Counted from the first letter of the stretch, positions 15,464-24,927 are shown. The stretch: DNA of 34,684 nt from Litoreibacter roseus (GCF_009811795.1 NZ_BLJE01000011.1:1-34684); one strand, 5' to 3'. Translations and numbers: made by a program. The notes: generated from the letters alone by a model not told the origin.

Positions 15464-18381
15464 CTTCTTCTGCGCCCCACGTTCTTCATTTCAAGGCGCA
15501 ACTCATGCCACCCCAGCTTCTCAGAGTCTTCGTCCGTCTCGATCAACGGAACAACATATTTTAATTCCATACCCCAGCGTTTAGCCATCTCGATTGAAAA
15601 CCTTAAGCCTAGCCCGCTTCCAGAAAAATCCTTTGCTTCGGAATACCACGCCCGCGCCCCACCGAACTCAATTTCGTCGGCGTCTGCCGAGCTGAGTCGG
15701 GGTGCAAGGTTTCTTATTACCATTGAGTAGGTTTTGCCGTCGCTACTTGGCTTTACAAAGTATGACAGCGATGGAGGTGAAAAATCATACTTCATTGCGT
15801 TGTCGAAAAGATTGTTGATTATCTCAATTAGGACGGTTTCGGGCACAGCAATTGCAACCGAGCTATCCAAAACCTCTCGTGGGGGTAACTGCAGTCGGTT
15901 GCGATAAAGAGTATTGTTACCAAGTGGTTTTAAGGATTCGGCAAGAGCCAATCGAAGCCGACACGGTGTTCCACCCCAAAGCTCGGGTCGTGTCTCAAAT
16001 GGCTCTTCTGCATTTTTTCCACCAGCTATCGTTACTGCGCTAATGCGCAACTCCTTCAGGTGCTCGGAAATGTCCGATATTGCTTTTGGTAGGTTGTCTG
16101 AGATAGCGTTCGGCCCCACTATTTCATGCGCAGGAAAGGTCCGCTTCAACGCGTTCAATACTTCCCTATCTTCTCGTCTGTAAGGTGTGTTTCTCTCACG
16201 GCTCAGTGCCAGCTCCGCCCGTTGAATGAAAGCTGGCAAGAGCTTGTACATATCCGTTGCGCCGAAAAGTGGGTTCAGCATACCAAGAACAAGCTCACCG
16301 CCATTCAACACTCTGTCGGTTCGAGTTTTTACAGTATGTGCGATGTATGCCCGCTGCTCGGCGACCTCGAGGTCTTGCAGATGAATTGCCTCAAGAATTA
16401 CTGAAAGCTGCAGGCTCAATGTTCCGACCAAAGCCAACCATTCCTCTGGAAACTCGTCATCATCCAACGAGGACACAAGCACACTAGCAAAGCATAAGCC
16501 GCCCTGACTCCGTACTGGGAACACCATTGCTGCCCGATGGCCCTCCTGCGCCAGTGGGCCGGACATTTCCGGAAACCCTTCCTCTTCGAAATCGCCTTTG
16601 CCGATTGTTCCGCTTTTCCAAGGCACTTCGTCTGAAATACATTTGGCTGAGATACTGTTTCCGCTCGTCAGCTCAAAACTTTCTGCGATGTCCGGCGGGT
16701 ACATTACGCCAGCATGAGCGGCTTTCTCGAAGAGTGAGGTCCGGCTCTCGTGTTGTATGTACAGCCTCGCGGAGCTCGCGAGAAATAGTTGTCTCACGTG
16801 ATCTAAGACACTATTGTACTTGGCATCTGATTTTTCTTGCGACACTGCGATCCGACTCATTTCACGGAAATGAAAGAGCACCCACTGATTGTAGAACACT
16901 GGTGTGACCGTTCTGGCCAGTTCTGATAACCAGCGTTCCGCATATTTAGGAAGCTGAAAACGGTGCTTTCCTATGACTTCAATTGTTCCCCAAATCCTTC
17001 CACGTGAAATGAGTGGGACAACCAAAACACTTCTTGGTTTTATGTTGATTGTTGAGATTTCAGCGTCATCCGCCTCTTCGAGGAATACAGTCTCACCGGA
17101 ATCAACGCATCGATAGTTCGCAGAGCGTCTCCTCCTCTCGGGGTCCTCCGCAATCATCGCCATGTGCTCAGACTCAACCCTCTCACTATCCTCAAAATAG
17201 TCATACGCATAAAATGAACCCAGCGGATGGAGATAGCCTAATCTTGCTGCAGACATCCCATTGGGGGTCTCCCCCGGATGAAATCGGTATACGATGCAGC
17301 CGTCAGCGGAGAAAAAGTCGGCGACTTTCCGAGCAAAATTAGAGAAGTCTACTTGCCGTTCAATTCCATCTGGGCTTGCAATTGTCGTCCCCGCGAAACG
17401 ATCTTGCAACCAAAGTCTCGTTACCAACAGACGCTCAAGGAAATAGGTATTCCGAAGAGTCCTATAGTCATCACAATGCCTAGACCAATCAACCTTGAAA
17501 TCACCAACAGGTAGAGTACGCGGCTCAACGTCAAAACTCACTTCGAGCCCAATTCTAGTGTTGCCCTTCGAAGTACTCGAATTAATGGTGAGAATAGCAG
17601 AAGCGTCGCCAAAGCAACGGATAGCAATGCCGGTGCTATTTAGAGGGAAAACTGTTTTTTCCTCTGGGCTTGCCTCGCCGTGCTTACGTATAGCAAAAGA
17701 GATAAGTTTCGAAAAGGCTTCGACGGACGCAGCCGAAACCTCGGCGAGGTTTAGGTCGGAAGCTGTGATGGCAGAAAAGACTCGATAAACAGACTCAGAC
17801 CTGTTTTCGAGGTCAGATCTTAGGATTGGAGCTCTTTGAAAGATTAGTCTATCAGCACGCGATTTCGAGAACGCTTCTTGACTTAGGGAGGCCGTCTTTG
17901 GATCAGAGAACTCCCTATACATCGCCTCCAAACCGGAGATCGCTTTATCTCTGCGGTCAATCTCCGAAAACCGTTCAGTCCCATTTTCACACCGGACAAG
18001 CACCGGGCCAAGAACTATGAAAATCCCTTTGATTTCTGTCGGTACTATAGCTGTATCAAACAGCCCATCTATCGGAGAAGCTGCCTCAAGTATCGCGCAC
18101 TGCTGTCTCGAAAAATCTGTCTCTGCGATCGCGCTCGCGATGATACTGTCTTCTCTTCGCCTGAATTCTTCAGAGCCACGACAGATTTCAACGAACGGGC
18201 TCTGAAACGACCTTGACAGCCAAGAAATTGTTTCTTTTTCGCCGCCTTGATCTCCGACTTGTACCAGTGAGATTGATAGATTGTGGGACCAAGATATGCC
18301 ATCCAGCAGCGGCCTCAAGAAGCGGGTTTCGATCTCGCCATCATGATCTTTGGTCGTGATCTGGTCCCAAAGGCTAGACAA
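15460..18381 (-). CDS. 973-aa GAF/HATPase histidine-kinase-like protein
   Basis: Residues 1-300 have no recognised domain. About 340-500 and 510-670 look like two GAF modules (VADFFSADGCIVYRFHPG with SVLVVPLISRGRIWGTIEVI; then RQLFLASSARLYIQHES with AAMVFPVRSQGGLCFASVLV). A possible phospho-acceptor H682 lies in QRAYIAHTVKTRTD. The C-terminal ATPase has an N box IIEIINNLFDNAMKY-like segment (852-865) and a G2 box GSGLGLRFS (921-929). The usual DxGxG (G1) is absent: the equivalent strand reads MVIRNLAPRL. No membrane helix. The start appears to be TTG at 18381, directly preceded by an in-frame TAA, with no strong ribosome binding site. First gene of the overlapping three-gene cassette. Confidence 0.8.
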   Translation of the reverse strand: MSSLWDQITTKDHDGEIETRFLRPLLDGISWSHNLSISLVQVGDQGGEKETISWLSRSFQSPFVEICRGSEEFRRREDSIIASAIAETDFSRQQCAILEAASPIDGLFDTAIVPTEIKGIFIVLGPVLVRCENGTERFSEIDRRDKAISGLEAMYREFSDPKTASLSQEAFSKSRADRLIFQRAPILRSDLENRSESVYRVFSAITASDLNLAEVSAASVEAFSKLISFAIRKHGEASPEEKTVFPLNSTGIAIRCFGDASAILTINSSTSKGNTRIGLEVSFDVEPRTLPVGDFKVDWSRHCDDYRTLRNTYFLERLLVTRLWLQDRFAGTTIASPDGIERQVDFSNFARKVADFFSADGCIVYRFHPGETPNGMSAARLGYLHPLGSFYAYDYFEDSERVESEHMAMIAEDPERRRRSANYRCVDSGETVFLEEADDAEISTINIKPRSVLVVPLISRGRIWGTIEVIGKHRFQLPKYAERWLSELARTVTPVFYNQWVLFHFREMSRIAVSQEKSDAKYNSVLDHVRQLFLASSARLYIQHESRTSLFEKAAHAGVMYPPDIAESFELTSGNSISAKCISDEVPWKSGTIGKGDFEEEGFPEMSGPLAQEGHRAAMVFPVRSQGGLCFASVLVSSLDDDEFPEEWLALVGTLSLQLSVILEAIHLQDLEVAEQRAYIAHTVKTRTDRVLNGGELVLGMLNPLFGATDMYKLLPAFIQRAELALSRERNTPYRREDREVLNALKRTFPAHEIVGPNAISDNLPKAISDISEHLKELRISAVTIAGGKNAEEPFETRPELWGGTPCRLRLALAESLKPLGNNTLYRNRLQLPPREVLDSSVAIAVPETVLIEIINNLFDNAMKYDFSPPSLSYFVKPSSDGKTYSMVIRNLAPRLSSADADEIEFGGARAWYSEAKDFSGSGLGLRFSIEMAKRWGMELKYVVPLIETDEDSEKLGWHELRLEMKNVGRRRR

Positions 18382-18801
18382 TTAAAACACTCAAACAGCC
18401 AATTTTTTCAATCCGTATGAGCAAGTGTAGGCAAATTTCCTATTTGGTCAACCGTACTAAATTGCTAATCTGATTGTGGCTTCCTCCCCGAAGGTTGAGG
18501 TTCTGTAATGGGCGAACGCCGCTGCAACTAAGTTCCCATCAAGCCGCCTTTGGAATGATTGATCGCTCTGAGTTCCGACTACGGTTTTGGTGTCCGGCCT
18601 TTTACATCGGGCACCTATCCCACTGGCACCTCATTGGTCATGCTCGGGTCATCTTACAAAATTTGACAATGGAAACGTCCCAATACCTAGGATTGCAAAT
18701 CCGTTGAGCAGTCAATCGTGCCAATCCTTTTATCCGAGCATAAGGCCGGACGTTGTGGCAACGGCAGGTTTAAGCGGCGACAACGACATTGATTAAAGAA
18801 G
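18382..18801. other. Intergenic region between tnsC and the kinase cassette
   Basis: About 420 bp without a supported gene; the plus-strand frames of about 70 codons (18474-18707, 18587-18796) lack ribosome binding sites and protein-like pattern. It should hold the tnsC 3' end and the promoter of the minus-strand kinase cassette. An imperfect dyad CGTTGTGGCAACGG ... GCGACAACG lies near 18752-18786, just after tnsC on the minus strand, and could take part in termination. Confidence 0.4.
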
Positions 18802-19794
18802 CTAAAGAGCATCCTTTCCCTTTCTTAACCAAGCGGACAGTATGGCCTCGCCGTCAAAATACTTATCATACTCGTTGATCGAGAACGGAGACATTCGTGG
18901 ACTTAGCTCCTGAGTTTCGGTGAACGCACGGCAGAAGTGGGCAGACGTTATGGAAGCCTCCTTTGCGCCGGCGGCTTCGACGAGGGCATCAAAAATAAGG
19001 TTGATGACCAAGCCCCAACGGTTGGAGCACGCAAAGGCCAATCTGCGGAAGAAGTCGGAGTTGCTCAGATCGGTAAAGTCCACTTCGACCCGGTCCGCGT
19101 AGGCGAAGCAGAGTCTGTTGAGCTCTAGCAAGTCTTCTTCGCTGCTCGGGTCGATCTCATGATAAGTAACGGTCTTGACCAGATACCGAAGCTGCTCCTC
19201 CCTCATGATAAACTCTCGAAGCTCGTCCACACCAGAAAAGATCAGCATGAGCGGCCAACTGGGTTTCTTGAGCAGAGACTTGAAGCTATCGATGAGAATG
19301 TTCTGGGCCTCGGCGGACTTGTCTTTGAAGATGTGTTGGCACTCATCGTAGTGGATGCACACCACGCCGTGTTCTTGGGCATGTTTTGCAACCAGGTTCC
19401 AGATCACATCTTGATTTGCGTTTTGCGGAACCTTGATTGGAAAGCCAAGTTCTATCAGCGTGCTCGAGCCGAGCATTTTCCAAGTCACGAGGCCGTTTAG
19501 TGTCACCCTGATCATCTTTGCGGTTCTGCCATCGGGCAGCGCAATCTGAGCTGAATTAAACTCTCTGCTCAATTGTTCAAGGTCAGCTGTTTTCCCCACC
19601 CGAGAAGGCCCAATCAATAGTAGTGCGAACGCCTCAAATCTCCTGCCACCTTGATCCCGAATGTTTGCTCGCGTCAGATAATCGGTCACAATATTCGTGA
19701 ATGCTCGCTCCAAGCGACGGGTTCTCGGGAACTCATAGTGAACCGAAGCAAGTCGCCTTAGGATCGCAGCCCTTTCATCATCGACGAACTTCAC
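18802..19794 (-). CDS. tnsC: TnsC/TniB-like AAA+ ATPase, transposition regulator
   Basis: A 330-aa AAA+ protein. Walker A is LIGPSRVGKTADLEQL (G62 to T69), Walker B is VVCIHYDECQHIF (D150, E151), and a sensor-type LMLIFSGVDELREF follows near 185. In Tn7-like elements TnsC forms ATP-dependent filaments or rings on DNA that link the target selector (TniQ) to the TnsAB transposase and provide target immunity. The length is close to TniB and mini-TnsC proteins and much shorter than the 555-aa TnsC of Tn7. The start is GTG at 19794, overlapping the tnsB stop as GTGA. The C-terminus (RMSPFSINEYDKYFDGEAIL) may be the transposase-contacting tail. Confidence 0.88.
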   Translation of the reverse strand: MKFVDDERAAILRRLASVHYEFPRTRRLERAFTNIVTDYLTRANIRDQGGRRFEAFALLLIGPSRVGKTADLEQLSREFNSAQIALPDGRTAKMIRVTLNGLVTWKMLGSSTLIELGFPIKVPQNANQDVIWNLVAKHAQEHGVVCIHYDECQHIFKDKSAEAQNILIDSFKSLLKKPSWPLMLIFSGVDELREFIMREEQLRYLVKTVTYHEIDPSSEEDLLELNRLCFAYADRVEVDFTDLSNSDFFRRLAFACSNRWGLVINLIFDALVEAAGAKEASITSAHFCRAFTETQELSPRMSPFSINEYDKYFDGEAILSAWLRKGKDAL

Positions 19795-22004
19795 TTGAGG
19801 TTGCCTTCAGATTTAGGGCGGCCAAAGTGCCTCTTCTCGGTGGCCTCCGATGTCGCGAGTGGTTCATCTTTATCGGTGTCGATTGGTCCATCGAACCCAG
19901 ATCCAACCTTGAATATGCCACCAGTGGAAGACGGCGAGGAAACCTCGCCAGGCGATGCTGTACCAGACAGCGGTTCCTGCCGAGCATTTCGAACCTGAAT
20001 GATGGTTTGAGCCTTTGTCTCTGCTTCGGCGATCGTCATGAAGCTTCTTGGCAGCTTCTCTTCGAGACCCTTCCTTTTAACATCGTCGTGGCGCCTCTTG
20101 CGAGCTTTCAAAAGGCGCGTCTCGTAGTCAGCTGCGCCATCGGTCGGTTCCGAACAAGCGTAGGCCTGAAACTCTAGAGCCTCTGCCACAGTCAGGTCAC
20201 TCATCATTGTCCAAGTCAGCTCACCAAGAACTGGCTTGTCATTTCCCTCCTGCAGAACAGTCACTTCGTTAACGCAATCGGGATCCGAGAAGACGGTGAC
20301 CTTCCGTTTCTTGCTTTCTGCTATGACCTGTATCGCTGCGGACGAGTAAGGAAGACCAAAGACCATCACGCCCTCATGAGTGACTGTAGCCTCGGAGCGC
20401 CACCCCAAATGGATGCGACGTGTCATCTCGGGGATTGCCGCCACACACCCGTAATTGTCATTGGCATAGTTGTAGGCTTCAATCGGACGCATACCGCGCA
20501 TCGTTGAACCGCCATGTCGCCGGAAAGGGTATTCGTCTACGAAGTAGCGGGTTATGATCCCAAAAAGCTCATCCGCGTCAAATACGGCGTTCTTTATCGG
20601 ATCATAGCCCTTCAAATGACCCGCTTTCCGGCCCGTATATCCATGAATGAGGTTGAAGACCTGGCTTTCATTAGAACCGAAGAAGCGTTCGATGTAAGGT
20701 CGGTCTCCAGAATGATAAGATCGACAGTCGACTGATTGAGCTAAGATCCCCATCGTCGCCATCTTTACCGGTCCGTTTCGCAAGCCTGCGCCATTATCCG
20801 TCTTAACTGCGAGGAGACCCACTGCAGGCGCCGGATCAGACTCGCATTCGTACAAAACTCTTTCTTTCGTCTTGTCTCTTGTGGCCATTCGCAGAACGTC
20901 TAGCGTCGCCTCGTGACCAGGGTTGTCGGTTAGGGTCCACCCCAGGGGCAAGCGGGTAGCAACATCGAATGCAACGATGAGCCAAAGCCGGGTGGCCAAG
21001 ATCTTCTCAATCTCCTCGACTACGCATTTCTCTTCTTTTGAAAATTTCTCCCACCAGCCCTTCTCTTTGCACACTGTCATTAATGAGAGACGACATTCGT
21101 CGAGCTCAATCTGTTCGCCAAACTTTAGAGCATGTGTTTCAGTCAAGCCTCGCAAATGGTCGTTTTGCGCGGCTCGCTTCCCATCGCGGGCAACAGCGCA
21201 GGCAGTTGGACTTATTTTCTTGGTCTCCCGACGTACCGTTTGCTGCGATACCATGTTGAACGGCGCCAGGCCAATCTGCTGACGTCGTTCATTTTCATCC
21301 ATTAAGAGCGTTTCCAAATACGCATATGCCGCTGCCGGGGATGCACCTTTCTTGTCCATGTAAATTTCGTCGACAGCCTGTCGGATGAGCTCCCACATGC
21401 GGGGGCTGACGCCATGGTTTGAACGATTGCCTTTTAGGTGATCTTTGTCCGCCAGTACCAATTCGTCGCAATCATGGTCGTAGTAGCGTTCGCGGTACTT
21501 CCAAATTGTGCGGCCACCAGGCACGAAGTTGGCGTCTCGGCGTGATCCTCCTCGTACCTTTGACTGTTCAGCTCGCAACCAGACGATTGGACGGGTCGTA
21601 TAGATCTTCTCAGCAAATTCGATGACACGAAGCACTACCTCTTTCTTGTCTAACGCAGCTTGATATATGGCGACACCTTCAGCTTCGATTGCATCGACTC
21701 CCAAGATGAGTGCTTTGCGAAAATCAATCTGATCACGGCAAGCAGGCGACAACGTGTCTTTGTAAAATCGCTTTCCAGCTCGGAGCGCGGTTGCGGCACC
21801 AGACACAGACTGAATAAGCTGCGCTGCCGCTACGCCCGGTATCTTTAAGAAACTCAGAACTTCGTTGATGTTCCAGATGCAGTGTGTCCCCGCAGTTTCA
21901 TTGAAGACGTCGTATGTTCCATCGTTGCGGCGCTCAATACTCCTCGTCTGTCCAGCAAGAATGAGCTGCGTACGATCTTCAATCGTGTAGTTTGGTTTCT
22001 TCAT
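19791..22004 (-). CDS. tnsB: TnsB-like DDE transposase
   Basis: A 737-aa transposase with the RNase-H-like integrase core. The catalytic triad is D302 (QIELDECRLSL), D403 (VKTDNGAGL) and E439 (YIERFFGS), giving a D-35-E spacing. LWLIVAFDVATRLPLGWTL is the typical second core strand. N-terminal helical regions (about 1-270) correspond to the DNA-end-binding domains. After residue 500 the Mu-transposase-type beta domain (EATVTHEGVMVFGLPYSS) follows, and a charged C-terminal tail rich in K/R and then S/G presumably contacts TnsC. TnsB cuts and joins the 3' transposon ends. The ATG at 22004 overlaps the tnsA stop (ATGA), choosing it over the start 11 codons upstream. Confidence 0.92.
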   Translation of the reverse strand: MKKPNYTIEDRTQLILAGQTRSIERRNDGTYDVFNETAGTHCIWNINEVLSFLKIPGVAAAQLIQSVSGAATALRAGKRFYKDTLSPACRDQIDFRKALILGVDAIEAEGVAIYQAALDKKEVVLRVIEFAEKIYTTRPIVWLRAEQSKVRGGSRRDANFVPGGRTIWKYRERYYDHDCDELVLADKDHLKGNRSNHGVSPRMWELIRQAVDEIYMDKKGASPAAAYAYLETLLMDENERRQQIGLAPFNMVSQQTVRRETKKISPTACAVARDGKRAAQNDHLRGLTETHALKFGEQIELDECRLSLMTVCKEKGWWEKFSKEEKCVVEEIEKILATRLWLIVAFDVATRLPLGWTLTDNPGHEATLDVLRMATRDKTKERVLYECESDPAPAVGLLAVKTDNGAGLRNGPVKMATMGILAQSVDCRSYHSGDRPYIERFFGSNESQVFNLIHGYTGRKAGHLKGYDPIKNAVFDADELFGIITRYFVDEYPFRRHGGSTMRGMRPIEAYNYANDNYGCVAAIPEMTRRIHLGWRSEATVTHEGVMVFGLPYSSAAIQVIAESKKRKVTVFSDPDCVNEVTVLQEGNDKPVLGELTWTMMSDLTVAEALEFQAYACSEPTDGAADYETRLLKARKRRHDDVKRKGLEEKLPRSFMTIAEAETKAQTIIQVRNARQEPLSGTASPGEVSSPSSTGGIFKVGSGFDGPIDTDKDEPLATSEATEKRHFGRPKSEGNLK

Positions 22005-22759
22005 GCTGAAGCCTTCCAAACTCTGGAATGGTGACAAATCACGTTGTCCAGATTTGCGCCTAACTGCCCGTTAGCGAGCAATCTCAAACAAGCATCGAAG
22101 ATTCGGGCTCTCGACAGGTCGACAACCTTACTGATGTCGGACATGCGCCAGAGTGCGGAAATGCCCCACAAAGCGTCAGTGACGATATGATCTGCAATCG
22201 GGTCCGGTTCAAAGCAAACGGCCCGGTGCATGCGGCGCAGGTTTTCGCGGCGCGGTCTTGAATAGGTGTCCGCCTCTACGACGGCAAATTCGTGTGCTTC
22301 GGACGGAGGCGTCGCCAACCAAATTGCTTCGATCTCTTCCTGAGTTTCAGGCTTCCGCAAGCTGGTGCGGTTCCTCACAAATACAAACCGCCTTAGGCCG
22401 TTTCTGAAAGTCAGACGCAGATCAATCGTGTGCTTGCGTTTCCGACCAGCAGGATACTGATACGCGAACTCAACCGGCTGAAACTCCACATCGTAAATGT
22501 CAGGTGAAATCAACGCTTCTTCGGCTACTGCCGCCTCAGCGGCACTCTCCGCAGCGCCAACTCTTGGCATCCAGTTGTTTGCCTCTGTTTTGTAGGGAAG
22601 CATGACCTTTTGAGAGGTGCTACTGACGGAGATTGGATTCCGGACCCCCGTAAATGGCAGCACGCCATGGATGGGCCCCAACTCGATCTTACCGGCTGAT
22701 CTGGTCTTAGGTAGACCGTATGCCCAAGTATCATGATCGATTGTATTTTCATCAATCAT
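22001..22759 (-). CDS. tnsA: TnsA-like endonuclease with altered active site
   Basis: A 252-aa protein in the tnsA position. It carries the TnsA-type nuclease layout: an acidic helix (AEEAL, E80/E81), FQPVEFAYQYPAGRKRKHTIDLRL with the metal-binding D113, and the following core strand RRFVFVRNRTSL. In Tn7 TnsA the last strand reads QVK (Q130, K132). Here the aligned residues are F127-V128-R129, so the Gln and the catalytic Lys are replaced. TnsA cuts the 5' strands to free the transposon, so this protein may have weak or no cleavage activity. The C-terminal part (160-252) resembles the helical region that binds TnsC. Start at 22759 overlaps the tniQ stop (ATGA). Confidence 0.78.
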   Translation of the reverse strand: MIDENTIDHDTWAYGLPKTRSAGKIELGPIHGVLPFTGVRNPISVSSTSQKVMLPYKTEANNWMPRVGAAESAAEAAVAEEALISPDIYDVEFQPVEFAYQYPAGRKRKHTIDLRLTFRNGLRRFVFVRNRTSLRKPETQEEIEAIWLATPPSEAHEFAVVEADTYSRPRRENLRRMHRAVCFEPDPIADHIVTDALWGISALWRMSDISKVVDLSRARIFDACLRLLANGQLGANLDNVICHHSRVWKASA

Positions 22760-24753
22760 CGGCGCTCTCCCGAAAGGTTGGGCTGCGTCAACAATTGAGG
22801 CCGAGAGGTGGTCCGAAGCTCGTTGTCGAGCCGCGTCATCATCGCTTCGAATTGTTGATTTCCTGATCTGACCCTGAAGCCGCAATCAGCGATGTCAGAG
22901 CGATGATAGATGAGGCTGTACTTTGGGCTTTGGGTGAAGGGGATCAGGTCTAATCCTCTAAGCTTGGCGTAAATCGCTTGGCCTTGGACACCTTCATCAG
23001 CTGCGATCAGGCCGAGCGTGACATAACTCTGTACAAACTGTTTCAGCGAGCCGATTCCGACCATCCCGATAGCGCGCCTATGGCGACTTCGCTTGATGGT
23101 TTTCATTTCAAGAAATCCCTCTTCGACGAGAAGTTTCACAGTGCTGTCGTTGATCCGTAGAAGCGCTTTAAGTTCCGTCTTCGTGATACCGGTCCACGGA
23201 TCAAACGGGAGCGCTTCCCAGACCTCTTCGGGATCTGCAAATATGCTTCGGAATCCTCTGTCCGATGCATCGCTACAAAGCGATTGGATCTTGCCGCTAG
23301 CCACCAATGCTTGCAGTTCTTCGATCGGGCATTTGGTGCGAATACAGAGCGCCAGTAAGTCTTCATAGTTGCTGGGGATGCCAGAAACTGTCTTCGCGTG
23401 GCGTTTGGTTTGATTCAGAAGTTCGAGGATGTCGGAGGGGTGGTAGCAATGTGCAATCCCAGGAAGTTCAAACTGAGGCCGTAGCTTTTTTGACCGGTGC
23501 AGACGCTTGAAGGCGTCATAGCCGATTCCAAGTCTGGCGGCCGCCTCCTTGGCCGAAAGGCACTCCGCAAACCTTTGAATTTCTGAGCCATAGCGGTCTA
23601 TCGGAAAAACCATCCCTTTACCGATCGAGCCCTGAGGCAAGTCATTGGCTCGAAGAAACCTCTTTAGCCGAGGGCTATCGACACTAAACTCACGCGCTGC
23701 GCTAAAAAGTCGATGGATCTTACGCGCAGTGCGCTTGCGCCCAAACACTGCCTTGTCGACAGGGATCGGGTAATGTGCAAAGGCAAAGGCTGACAAAGTA
23801 TCCAGCAATACAGCCAGCCTCGGACTGCGATGATCCACCCTCGACAGCCAAGCAGAAATAGCGCCGAAGTCCTTATGGAAGTTTCGCCGGCCCGTTTCTG
23901 ATCTGACCGCGATCTCTTCAAGTAAGTCATACAAATCTGCGGCAGATCTGCCTGCTGCATCAAAGGCAACCTCTTCGCAGATCGCAAGCTCATCATCGCT
24001 CAGCCTGGAAAGACGGGCGTCTGAGCCATGCTCAAGAACCGCACCCGTGGCCCGAAGGAACTTTAGCGCAACATCCAAATCGAGTTGATCAATCCAACGG
24101 TTGGGAACCGCGCCTTCCAAGCGCTGAATGATGTAGTTTTCAATCTCGAGGCAAGCGCCGTCCTTCGCCTCATGAAGTGATTTGGGGTCGTACGAAGCTT
24201 TGTGGTCGAACAACCTACCTGCGAAATCGTATGGTGATCGGGGGTACGCTGCCCGCGGCAGCGTGATGAGATTGAGCTTATGGACAGGGCAGACACGAAA
24301 ACTCGAAAGCTGCCATTCAGCACGACCGTATGCTCTGTGTTTGCCATTGCTGAGATCTGCCGCAATGCACGCAGGGCACAGCCTTTGATCATAGCGCTTT
24401 GCAATTTCTGACGAAAGGACTTGGCCATTCACACGGTAGATATGATGACTGTCCAATCTGACGGCAAATTTGCCTAGCCGTTTTGCATCGACACCACAAA
24501 GGTCTGAAAGCGCATCAATGGATGCTGGATCACCATTCACTAGCGAAATCCATCTCATTTCGAAGAACCGGCAAAGGTCCTGCGTATATTCCAGTCCGTT
24601 TCGTCTGGTCAGGCGTGAGACGTAAGACTGTAGAGTTTCGCGGTCATAGAGCGGTACCGTAAGCGCTAGTATGCGACCGCTCGGTTTGATTGTCCCTGTC
24701 AGCGACAGGCTATGTCCGCCACGATGTAATGTCGGATTGAGTTGCGTGCTCAT
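22756..24753 (-). CDS. tniQ: TniQ/TnsD-family target-selection protein
   Basis: About 665 aa. The N-terminal part (to about 280) is a TniQ domain: LYDRETLQSYVSRLTRRNGL, then the zinc-binding series LCPACIAADL and AEWQLSSFRVCPVHKLNLI (CxxC and CxxH). The remaining 380 residues hold several helix-turn-helix-like segments (CLSAKEAAARLGIGYDAFKRL, ITKTELKALLRINDSTVKLL), as expected of a TnsD-type protein that reads a specific attachment site. Its size is between small CRISPR-linked TniQ (about 400) and longer TnsD, favouring site-specific homing over guide RNA use. No CRISPR genes are present. The start at 24753 (GGGGATGAG just upstream) is preferred; ATGs at 24759 and 24810 are alternatives. Confidence 0.88.
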   Translation of the reverse strand: MSTQLNPTLHRGGHSLSLTGTIKPSGRILALTVPLYDRETLQSYVSRLTRRNGLEYTQDLCRFFEMRWISLVNGDPASIDALSDLCGVDAKRLGKFAVRLDSHHIYRVNGQVLSSEIAKRYDQRLCPACIAADLSNGKHRAYGRAEWQLSSFRVCPVHKLNLITLPRAAYPRSPYDFAGRLFDHKASYDPKSLHEAKDGACLEIENYIIQRLEGAVPNRWIDQLDLDVALKFLRATGAVLEHGSDARLSRLSDDELAICEEVAFDAAGRSAADLYDLLEEIAVRSETGRRNFHKDFGAISAWLSRVDHRSPRLAVLLDTLSAFAFAHYPIPVDKAVFGRKRTARKIHRLFSAAREFSVDSPRLKRFLRANDLPQGSIGKGMVFPIDRYGSEIQRFAECLSAKEAAARLGIGYDAFKRLHRSKKLRPQFELPGIAHCYHPSDILELLNQTKRHAKTVSGIPSNYEDLLALCIRTKCPIEELQALVASGKIQSLCSDASDRGFRSIFADPEEVWEALPFDPWTGITKTELKALLRINDSTVKLLVEEGFLEMKTIKRSRHRRAIGMVGIGSLKQFVQSYVTLGLIAADEGVQGQAIYAKLRGLDLIPFTQSPKYSLIYHRSDIADCGFRVRSGNQQFEAMMTRLDNELRTTSRPQLLTQPNLSGERR

Positions 24754-24879
24754 TCTCATCCCCAATGTCTTCGTCAGGCGTTTCGGCAGCCCAAAAGGGC
24801 AGCCAAACACTTGACTGCGTCTGCAAAAACGGGGATGAAGGAATAGAGAGATGGGTGTCCTCGATGCCCCGAATATTTG

Positions 24880-24911
24880 AAGAACTCAAAGGTTGCCGCC
24901 TTTGAGTTCTT
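24880..24911. terminator. 13-bp perfect hairpin between ner and tniQ
   Basis: AAGAACTCAAAGG (24880-24892), a 6-nt loop, and the exact complement CCTTTGAGTTCTT (24899-24911). It lies in the 170-bp gap between the ner-like and tniQ genes, both on the minus strand. There is no U-tract on that strand; a short T-run (TTTTCGTTT) follows on the plus strand. It may attenuate read-through from ner into tniQ or act as an operator. Confidence 0.5.
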
Positions 24912-24927
24912 TTCGTTTGGGCCTAAC

